A DNA stretch of 64,000 bases. Source: Ruegeria sp. HKCCSA071 (GTDB lineage Bacteria > Pseudomonadota > Alphaproteobacteria > Rhodobacterales > Rhodobacteraceae). Position numbers and translations under genes: made by a program. A model generated the notes under the pieces. That model searched no databases and was not told the DNA's origin. It worked only from the letters and a program-made list of their open reading frames with translations. Shown piece after piece: positions 36,095 to 43,336 of the stretch. Each line of letters opens with the position of its first letter. Position 1 is the first letter of the stretch. The stretch covers positions 186,001 to 250,000 of the forward strand of contig NZ_JAEDOX010000003.1 of assembly GCF_017872555.1 (NCBI RefSeq), given 5' to 3'.

Positions 36095-39037
36095 CTAGTT
36101 GGACACGTAACCGGCGATCACCTGCATCAGTTTGAACGCGGTTGCCGCATCGTTTTCCACAACGGCCAGGAACTCTTCCTCACCGATCCGAAGGCAGGAC
36201 AGTTCCGTTTCGGCCACCATACTCAGCGCGCGTGGTTCTTTGCGGATCAGACCAAGTTCGCCCACCAATGCGCCCGGCCCCACGGTGGTTATCAATTGAT
36301 CGGGGCCATCTTCCTGTGGCAGGTAAAGGCCTGCCTCTCCCTCCAGTACCACATAAGCGCCATCGGTCGGCTGATCATCTTTCAGGAAAACCACCTGACC
36401 GGGCTTGGCATCGAACCATTGTGCGCCAAAAGCCAGAAGGCGCAATTGCCGCCGGTCCAGCCCCGAAAACAAGGGGGTCTGCTCCAGCGCGCGAAGTTTC
36501 CGCGCCAAGTCTGCTGAAGATGCGCTGTCCTTTCCCACGTCTACCGGTCCTCCGTCCGAGACGACACGACCTTGCCGGATTTCCACGAACATGTCGAATA
36601 CGTCCGGGTTTTCGAACTGGTCATTGAGGTAGAACACCGTGGCATCCGGCAACAACTCGCGCAGCTTCTTGTAGACCGACACCTGCGTTTTCATGTCGTA
36701 ACTGGCCAATGCCTGCTCCAGGATCAGGATATCTGGCTTCTTGATTGTCGCGCGGGTAAACGCCAGCGGTTCGGCAAAGACCGCCGGAAGGCCCTGCCCC
36801 CCCAAGGCAACCGGAATGTCATAAATCAGCTCGACCACCAAGGGGCGCGCACCGTTCTCCTCCAACACGTCGACAATGACTTTGCGGGCCTCGTCCGATC
36901 GCGCGCCACCTATCTGGCTGACCTTGCCGAACAGCGCGTTTTCCATGACCGTCAATCCGGGTGCAAACTCTTCCGGGTCCAGCGGAACAAAAGCGTCCTT
37001 GAGGCTTTCCAACAGCTTGTCCGAATGACTCTGCCTCAGTTCCAGAATGCGGTCCTTCAACTCATCCGTGAAAGCCGGTCCAATCTGTTCAGCCGAGACG
37101 ACGAAAGGCACAGCCAACATACTGGCCAGCTGTTCGTCATCCAGCCCTGACGTTCCCTCTTTGCGGGTTTGTTCAACCAGCTCCACGGCTGCCTCATAGG
37201 TCTTTGCATCAAGACCCAGCTTGCGGAACAGCGGATGGTCGGTTCCGTCGAGCCCGAAGATCTGGCGCAGCATCTCGATCACGTCACGGGTCAGGGCGAT
37301 TAGTGTCTCATCCAGCCCCAGCTCTCGCAACTGCATGAGGAACACCTTCTGCCGGGCAAGCAAGGCCTGTGTCACCGGCACGCGGGGCGTCGCAAAAAGC
37401 AGGTTCTCGGCAACAGGCAGCGCCGGGTTGTAAACATTCCGGTCGAAGATGAGCGCTTGCTGTTCAAGACCCGCGTCCTGGACCGCCTTCCGCACAAGCG
37501 GGCGAAGCTCGACCAGTTTCCTTGCCAGTTCGCAGTGCTCCGTCGCAACAAAGCTTTGTTCAGCACCACGCCGGAACAGGGCAGCCCCAGACCCCATTCC
37601 ATCAATCAGTTGCAACCACCAGTCACGCAGCGCCACCGCGTCGTGAAGCCCGGCCAGCGACGGGTCAAGCCATTCCGCCCTGAACGGATCCATGCTGTTT
37701 CCAGCCCGCAAGGTCTCGGCAAAATCTGGGTCATCTGTGGACTCAGCCAAGGGTTTGAACCGCATCGGCATCATCACGTTGTCACCCAACGTTCCCTGAA
37801 ACATGACCGGGCGGGATGTGGCATACCCGATACGTGCGGCCACAACGCCCTGATGCAGGTCTGCCAGATTCAGATCCCCCACCTGAACCGTGCCGGCAGC
37901 GGGCAAAATCTCGCGAGTCAGTAACTCCCCCATGGCGCGACGGTCCTCTTCGCTTGGTGCGGCGATACCAATCGTTTTGCCGCCGGGGAAAGTCAGATTC
38001 AGATCATCCAGCACCTGATTGCCGTCCATGTCGCGAACCGAGACGTGCTTTAGCTCTATATCACCGCTGAGGTGGGGGCGCTCTGCTGGTTCGCCCTCGA
38101 ACAGCGCTTCGTCCTTCAATCCGGCCGGATCGAAACGGTCAACGACGATATCCCAGCGCAACGACATGTCCTGGGTTTGGTTGTAATAGGTCAGCAGCTC
38201 TTTCCAGGGTGAGCTCAGATCTTTGTACGCCGCCAGCGCCGCAACCAACGCCCCCAGCGAAACCGAGCCCTGCAACACCAGAAGGCCACCGATCAGGTAA
38301 AACATGAATGGTGTCAGCTGCGAGATGAAGTTGTTTATGAATTTCATAAAGAACTTCTTCTGGTAAATATCAAAGCGGATCGCAAAAAGCCGCCCCAACT
38401 GATCAGAGATCATAGCCCGGCGATAACGCCAGCCGCCATTGCTGCGAAGGGTGGACGCCCCTGCCGCGTTTTCTCCGATCTGGGCAGCCAACGACCGTAC
38501 TTCCTGAATACGTTTCTTGTTCAACAGGTTGATCTGACGTTGCAATTTTGGGATTAACCAGGCCTGCACCGGGATCAGGGCGACTGCGGCCAGTCCGAAC
38601 CAAAAGCTTTGCAAGAACAGGAAAGAAAGGATGGTGATCATCTGACCGGCTTGCAGAACCGGCTGGCTGATCGCATCGCCCATCAGACCACCCATCGGTT
38701 CACTCTCGGCTGTGATCATCGAAACCATTTCGCCCTGGCTGACCCGCTCGAAATAGGGTTGCGGAAAAAGGAGCGCGCGGCTGACCAGCTGATATCGGAA
38801 CCGCCGCAGCATGCGTTCGCTCAGCACACCCTTCATGGTGTTGATGCGCATTTTCATCAGCCCGTGCGCCAACACGGCAGCAAGGAAAGCAAAACACAAA
38901 ATAATCAGGAAATTCGTCTGTGAAAGTGTATAACCCCAGACATCCACTTCGGCAGTTGTCGAACCGATTGCGTCGTTGATAATGCGCTTGGGCAACTCCA
39001 GCGTAAGATAGAGCAACGGAAACAACGTCGCCGTCAC
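36095..39037 (-). CDS. ABC permease/degenerate ATPase/cyclic-nucleotide-binding fusion
   Basis: 980-aa protein from a GTG start. Residues 1-290 form an ABC exporter membrane region. The NBD-like part begins near 326, but Walker A is GIAAPSEEDRRAM (no GKS/T). About 330 residues separate the Q-loop-like area (MFQGTL, 412) from the signature-like LGGQGLP (745), where 60-70 is normal. Walker B is ILILEQ and no switch His follows (FYLNDQF). A cNMP-binding domain fills about 850-980 (SGLDRRQLRLLA, VVLEGEAGLY, GELGLIRKEPR). ATP hydrolysis therefore looks unlikely. Coding sense continues 22 codons upstream to 39103 (ERTIFRFIWKYSKRDQLILL), completing a first helix, but the only start-like codon there is ATA. 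Role unknown. Confidence 0.85.
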   Translation of the reverse strand: MTATLFPLLYLTLELPKRIINDAIGSTTAEVDVWGYTLSQTNFLIILCFAFLAAVLAHGLMKMRINTMKGVLSERMLRRFRYQLVSRALLFPQPYFERVSQGEMVSMITAESEPMGGLMGDAISQPVLQAGQMITILSFLFLQSFWFGLAAVALIPVQAWLIPKLQRQINLLNKKRIQEVRSLAAQIGENAAGASTLRSNGGWRYRRAMISDQLGRLFAIRFDIYQKKFFMKFINNFISQLTPFMFYLIGGLLVLQGSVSLGALVAALAAYKDLSSPWKELLTYYNQTQDMSLRWDIVVDRFDPAGLKDEALFEGEPAERPHLSGDIELKHVSVRDMDGNQVLDDLNLTFPGGKTIGIAAPSEEDRRAMGELLTREILPAAGTVQVGDLNLADLHQGVVAARIGYATSRPVMFQGTLGDNVMMPMRFKPLAESTDDPDFAETLRAGNSMDPFRAEWLDPSLAGLHDAVALRDWWLQLIDGMGSGAALFRRGAEQSFVATEHCELARKLVELRPLVRKAVQDAGLEQQALIFDRNVYNPALPVAENLLFATPRVPVTQALLARQKVFLMQLRELGLDETLIALTRDVIEMLRQIFGLDGTDHPLFRKLGLDAKTYEAAVELVEQTRKEGTSGLDDEQLASMLAVPFVVSAEQIGPAFTDELKDRILELRQSHSDKLLESLKDAFVPLDPEEFAPGLTVMENALFGKVSQIGGARSDEARKVIVDVLEENGARPLVVELIYDIPVALGGQGLPAVFAEPLAFTRATIKKPDILILEQALASYDMKTQVSVYKKLRELLPDATVFYLNDQFENPDVFDMFVEIRQGRVVSDGGPVDVGKDSASSADLARKLRALEQTPLFSGLDRRQLRLLAFGAQWFDAKPGQVVFLKDDQPTDGAYVVLEGEAGLYLPQEDGPDQLITTVGPGALVGELGLIRKEPRALSMVAETELSCLRIGEEEFLAVVENDAATAFKLMQVIAGYVSN

Positions 39038-39234
39038 AGCCAGCAGGATCAGCTGATCGCGTTTGGAGTATTTCCAGATAAAGCGGAAAATCGTGCGTTC
39101 TATGGAACCTGCCCCTACTGCTGGCTAACAACGCGGCCCGGATGCCACGCACCCGGATTCAACGGTTTGAATTTACTGCCATACTGACACGATATGCAAT
39201 TTTTTTCCCACCTGAGAATTTTCTTGATCTTATG

Positions 39235-39246
39235 TGAACTAGTTCA
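39235..39246. promoter_or_regulatory. 12-bp palindrome upstream of the DUF3307 gene
   Basis: TGAACTAGTTCA is a perfect palindrome 60 bases before the TTG start and 130 bases upstream of the divergent ABC gene. It could be an operator for either gene. No regulator is identified. Confidence 0.4.
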
Positions 39247-39305
39247 TTTACGCATGGCAATGTTATTGCCTACAGTTGGTACAGAGCGATATCGGGAGGG
39301 TTCTT

Positions 39306-39698
39306 TTGACTGCCAGTATTGGCGCGGTGTTACTTATGCTTTGCCTTTTTCAGGTCAAGCATATGTTCGCTGACTACTACCTCCAGACACCGAAAATGCT
39401 CTCCGGCAGAGGTGAGTATTTTCACTTGGGACGCGCGCAGCACGCAGCAGTACATGTTGCGGGCTCTGTCATCGTGTTTGCCGTGTTTGGCGCTCCGGTA
39501 TTGTTCATCCTGATTGTCGGACTTCTTGAATGGGTGATTCATTTCAATATCGATTTCTTGAAAGCAAGCTATTCAGACAAGAAACAGCTTGAGCCGACAC
39601 AGGCCGCGTTCTGGCGTGCGGCTGGGTTAGACCAGTGCCTGCACAATCTGACTTATGTGGCGATGGTCTGGGCCTGGGTGACTTTCGCGGCAACGTAG
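39306..39698 (+). CDS. DUF3307 family membrane protein
   Basis: 130-aa protein with four hydrophobic stretches, beginning LTASIGAVLLMLCLFQVKHMFADYYLQTPKML, where the K-H-x-x-A-D-x-x-L-Q pattern is the DUF3307 signature. The last helix ends WAWVTFAAT. The start is TTG 39306, with GGGAGGG five bases before it; an earlier TTG (39276) has no ribosome-binding site. The family is uncharacterised. Confidence 0.85.
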   Translation: MTASIGAVLLMLCLFQVKHMFADYYLQTPKMLSGRGEYFHLGRAQHAAVHVAGSVIVFAVFGAPVLFILIVGLLEWVIHFNIDFLKASYSDKKQLEPTQAAFWRAAGLDQCLHNLTYVAMVWAWVTFAAT

Positions 39699-39819
39699 CT
39701 CGTATCAGGATATGCCGTCCGATGCGCAGCCCGGAAGCTATGCGCCTATCCTTCGACCGGTCATAGCGAGGCAAGCTGTTAACCTGCCCCACTCGACATT
39801 GATCGATGCCAAAACCCGA

Positions 39820-41124
39820 CTAGCCCAGAACCGAAAAACTGCTTTCCTCATTGATCGGGCGCTTGCGAGAGTAAAAGCCCACGTCGATGGTGCGTTTGAT
39901 ATAAGGCAGTTCGAATTGCAGCGGTTCCGCGTCGTGATCCGCTCCGCCTTCGCAATACGCGATCAGTGCCGCCATCATCTTCCCCGCAATCGGCGCATTC
40001 TTGTACTGGTTCCCGCTGGACCCACAGGCCATGTAAAACCCCGGCAGGCTGGATTTGTCATAGATCGGAATCCAGTCGGTTGAGGCATCGTAAAGGTCGA
40101 CCACACCCCGCGTTTTCGATGGGATGCCAAGGGAGGGCACGCGCTGCGCATATCGCATGGCCTGCGTGGTCCATTGATTGGTGAATTCACGATTGTAGTT
40201 CACATCGTCTTCGCACCACTGATGCGGATCGCATTCCGGGTCCTCAGATCCCACAAGGATGTGATTGCCGTGTTCCGGGCGGCAATAGCAGGCGATGTCA
40301 CTGTCCGAAACTATGGTTCCGTCGTTTTCAAAATCGAACCCTTCCGGGGCGGGGACATGCACGACCTCTTGCCGCAGGGGGCGGGTCTTGATGGTCATGT
40401 CATCCAGAACGCCTGCCATCCCATTGATGATAGCCGAGCCCGGCCCGGCCACGTTCACGACAACCCTTGCGCGGATTTCTTCGCCTGAAGCAAGTTTTAC
40501 ACCGGAAACACGTCCATCCTCGGTCAGGATCTCGGTTACTTCGGCACTGGTGCGAACCTCAGCTCCGTGCTGTTTGGCAGCATCCATCAGGTTTTGCGCC
40601 GACAAGGCCGGGTCGGTGACGTACCCCGCCTGAGGCCAGTAAACTCCACCCGACATCTTTCGCCCGTTGGACTGGCCGAATTCCGGGTCATCCATACGGC
40701 GTGCCGGGGCAAAGCTGTCCAGCGAATAAACCGGCAGGCGTTCAACCACTTTATCCCCCGACCATTCTTCGAACGGGCAATCCAGTTCTGATGAATTGCG
40801 CATGTGCTTTTCCAGCATCCCGTTCGCCTCGGTCTTCATAACCAGGCAGCCGGTTTCCCTGAACTGAGCCAGATTGGCCCCCTCTGGCAGGTCAAGATAG
40901 TCAGCCCAGTCACGCCAGTAATGATAGCCTTCCCAGGCAAACGCCGTTCCGTCGAAGGTGGAATAATGCATCCGGATGATTGCGCAGGACCCGGCGGTTG
41001 AACCGTGCCCAACCTGTGCGTTACGATCCAGAGACAGGGTTTTCCAGCCCGCCTTGGACATTTCGAACGCAATGGCCGCGCCGATCACACCTGTGCCAAT
41101 GATGATTGCGTCTGGTTGACTCAT
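39820..41124 (-). CDS. FAD-dependent oxidoreductase (sarcosine oxidase / DAO family)
   Basis: 434-aa flavoprotein. The dinucleotide fold IIIGTGVIGAAIAFEMSKAG is at the N-terminus, followed by the DAO-type HGSTAGSCAIIRMHY segment. The C-terminal end has GFYMACGSSGNQYKNAPIAGKMMA, the FAD-contact block. Enzymes of this fold oxidise N-methyl or amino groups. AAAGGAGA precedes ATG 41124, which overlaps the tetR stop (ATGA). It is the last gene of the MttB operon and probably completes N-demethylation or oxidation of the same substrate. Confidence 0.92.
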   Translation of the reverse strand: MSQPDAIIIGTGVIGAAIAFEMSKAGWKTLSLDRNAQVGHGSTAGSCAIIRMHYSTFDGTAFAWEGYHYWRDWADYLDLPEGANLAQFRETGCLVMKTEANGMLEKHMRNSSELDCPFEEWSGDKVVERLPVYSLDSFAPARRMDDPEFGQSNGRKMSGGVYWPQAGYVTDPALSAQNLMDAAKQHGAEVRTSAEVTEILTEDGRVSGVKLASGEEIRARVVVNVAGPGSAIINGMAGVLDDMTIKTRPLRQEVVHVPAPEGFDFENDGTIVSDSDIACYCRPEHGNHILVGSEDPECDPHQWCEDDVNYNREFTNQWTTQAMRYAQRVPSLGIPSKTRGVVDLYDASTDWIPIYDKSSLPGFYMACGSSGNQYKNAPIAGKMMAALIAYCEGGADHDAEPLQFELPYIKRTIDVGFYSRKRPINEESSFSVLG

Positions 41125-41795
41125 GTCGGGTCTCCTTTCCAGTAGCGCCGGGAATATGCGCTGAATTCTTCAACTTCTTCAGGTTTCGGTTCGACGCCCG
41201 TAAAGGCGTATAGGTAATGCGGCACCATCGAGATCCGCGTCTCGAAGGGTTCGTTCAATTGTGCAAGGTCATATCCGATCTGCATGTAATACAGCACGCG
41301 CGCACGCGTTTCGGACTCGATTTCGGAATAGCCGTATCTGGCGAACATCGCGTGCAAAGCTTCAAGCCGCCGAGTGTCAGACTGATCCAGCGCACGGCGT
41401 ACTTTGCCCGATTTACGCGCCCAGTCGCGCACGGCAAAGTCCAATGCGGTGTCAAACAAATCCGTGTTGACCACACAACGATGTACGTTGCAGACCGCGC
41501 CAGTTATCGTTTCGGCTGGCGCTTCGGCCTGTTTTACAAGTGCAACTGTATTGGTCGCCTGCCACCGCGCCAGCAGTGCATCCAAAAGTTCCTGTCTGGA
41601 CTTGAAGTACCAGTAGAAGGATGAACGTGACACGGCCATCCGCTCGGCCAGGTTCAGGACCTTGATCTGGTCCACCCCGTCCGAAATCAGCACGTCCATC
41701 GCCACGTTCAGCCAATCGTCGCGGGTCACCTTGATATTGCCGATCAGGGGCTCGGCTTCGGGATCATCGCGGTGAAGGATAGGTTTGTTGTTCAT
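41121..41795 (-). CDS. TetR-family transcriptional regulator
   Basis: 224-aa regulator. The N-terminal HTH reads DDWLNVAMDVLISDGVDQIKV then LAERMAVSRSSFYWYFKSRQELLDALL. The rest is a helical ligand-binding domain (C-terminal TetR-like, PF-type not assigned). It begins directly after the mttB stop (TGAATG) and overlaps the oxidoreductase start, so it is embedded in the operon it probably represses or senses for. The candidate operator lies ahead of the first operon gene. Confidence 0.92.
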   Translation of the reverse strand: MNNKPILHRDDPEAEPLIGNIKVTRDDWLNVAMDVLISDGVDQIKVLNLAERMAVSRSSFYWYFKSRQELLDALLARWQATNTVALVKQAEAPAETITGAVCNVHRCVVNTDLFDTALDFAVRDWARKSGKVRRALDQSDTRRLEALHAMFARYGYSEIESETRARVLYYMQIGYDLAQLNEPFETRISMVPHYLYAFTGVEPKPEEVEEFSAYSRRYWKGDPT

Positions 41796-43334
41796 TCAAC
41801 TCTCCGGTGGCGCCCCGCCCTCTGCGGTGCGGCGTGCAATAAAGTCCTGCAAGGCACCAAATCGATCATTGTCTATGGCGGGGGCCTTGAAATCGTTCAG
41901 GATACCCTTCCAAACCCCCGTTGCACGGTGGTTGGCATCCGTCGATCCACGCTCGGTCCATGTGCCGAAATTGGCGTAGTCATGGACATGCGGTTGATAG
42001 AACTCGGTGGTGTAGCGCTCCATCGTCTGGGGGCAAGCAAAGAAATGACCACCGGGCGCGACCTCACTTAAAGCGGTATCAAAGCCAATTTCGGCGGACC
42101 CCGCCTGCGCGCCCGCGCAAAGCTCGGCCACCATGTTCAGCACCTCGGCATCACAGACCAGCTTTTCGAAGGAAACGGTCAATCCCCCTTCCAGCCAGCC
42201 CGCTGAATGAATGATCACGGTCGCCCCGGCCATCAGGCAGCCCCAAAGGCCAAACTGGTTCTCATTCGCCGCTTGCACGTCGTTGCTGTTTGACGCCGAC
42301 CCTGCCGCCGACCGCCAGGGCAGGCCCAGATAACGCGCCAGTTGGCCTGCGGCCAGTGACGCCTGAAAATGTGAGGGCGTCCCGAATGCCGGCGCGCCGG
42401 ATTTCATGTCCACATTGCTGGTGAACGTGCCATAACAGACCGGAGCGCCCGGTCTGGCCAGCTGCGTCAAAGTTAGCGCAGCAAGCGCCTCGGCATGGGA
42501 CAGGGTGATTGCCCCGGCCACGGTGATCGGCGCCATCGCCCCCATCAGAGTGAACGGTGTTATGATCGACATCTGACCGTGGCGCGCAAAGTCAATCAGC
42601 CCTTGCGCCATGGGAATGTCCAACGTGCGCGGGCTGTTTGTGTTAATGATCGTGTAGCAATGCGCATTGCCCCTGAACTCATCATCCGACAGACCTCGCG
42701 CCATGGACAGCATCTCAAAGCAATCCATGACCTGCGGCGTGCCGCGCGAGAAGAAGAACGGGAACTTGTCCGTCAGTTCAACCTGCGCCTGTGTCGTGAA
42801 GTAGTGGCGCAAGTGTGTCGGCACGTCCTGAGGTTCAACCTGAGGCGAGATCATCTGGAACACATCGAAATGATGAGTGAGCTTCAGAAACTCCAGATAA
42901 TCCTGACCCGTCGCCGGGCGACGGCCACGTTCCAGATCGGTTGCGTTCGGTGCGCCTGCCCCTGGTTGAAAAACCAGCGATCCCAGTTCCAGAGTAAAAT
43001 CCCGATGCCGTGAACCGGCGCGACAAGCGATAGATTTGGGGGCCGAGGAAACAGCAGCCTCAACCATCTCGCGCCCGATAAAGACCATTTCACTGTCTTC
43101 ATCCATGCGCGCACCACCCTGCTTGAACAGCTTGCGTGCCTCGGGAAGCAAGGTCTTTACACCCAACTCCTCGAGCGTACGCAATGCTGTCTCGTGCATG
43201 TTCGCGATCTGGTCAGCCGGGAACACCTCCATCAAAGGGAAAGGGTTCCTGAGCTGGCGATAGTTCACGTCGCGGCTGGGCTGCGGGGCAGCCTCGCCCC
43301 CTCGCCTTCGGCGTCGTCGGTCCGGAGCCGTCAT
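41796..43334 (-). CDS. MttB-family methyltransferase without pyrrolysine
   Basis: 512-aa protein of the trimethylamine methyltransferase superfamily. Regions RNPFPLMEVFPADQIANMHE, MVFIGREMVEAAV, PGAGAPNATDLERGRRPAT and the C-terminal RTAEGG fit MttB/MtgB-like proteins. No in-frame TAG exists, so it lacks the pyrrolysine of archaeal MttB, as do glycine betaine methyltransferases. It would transfer a methyl group from a quaternary or tertiary amine to a corrinoid protein, but no corrinoid carrier gene is seen here. A basic Arg-rich N-terminus (RRRRRRGG) is unusual. It starts two bases after the upstream stop. Confidence 0.88.
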   Translation of the reverse strand: MTAPDRRRRRRGGEAAPQPSRDVNYRQLRNPFPLMEVFPADQIANMHETALRTLEELGVKTLLPEARKLFKQGGARMDEDSEMVFIGREMVEAAVSSAPKSIACRAGSRHRDFTLELGSLVFQPGAGAPNATDLERGRRPATGQDYLEFLKLTHHFDVFQMISPQVEPQDVPTHLRHYFTTQAQVELTDKFPFFFSRGTPQVMDCFEMLSMARGLSDDEFRGNAHCYTIINTNSPRTLDIPMAQGLIDFARHGQMSIITPFTLMGAMAPITVAGAITLSHAEALAALTLTQLARPGAPVCYGTFTSNVDMKSGAPAFGTPSHFQASLAAGQLARYLGLPWRSAAGSASNSNDVQAANENQFGLWGCLMAGATVIIHSAGWLEGGLTVSFEKLVCDAEVLNMVAELCAGAQAGSAEIGFDTALSEVAPGGHFFACPQTMERYTTEFYQPHVHDYANFGTWTERGSTDANHRATGVWKGILNDFKAPAIDNDRFGALQDFIARRTAEGGAPPES

Positions 43335-43336
43335 GA

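Noticed and set aside
41796..43334. Pyrrolysine-containing methyltransferase
   Set aside because: There is no in-frame TAG in the whole gene, so it cannot be a pyrrolysine type MttB.
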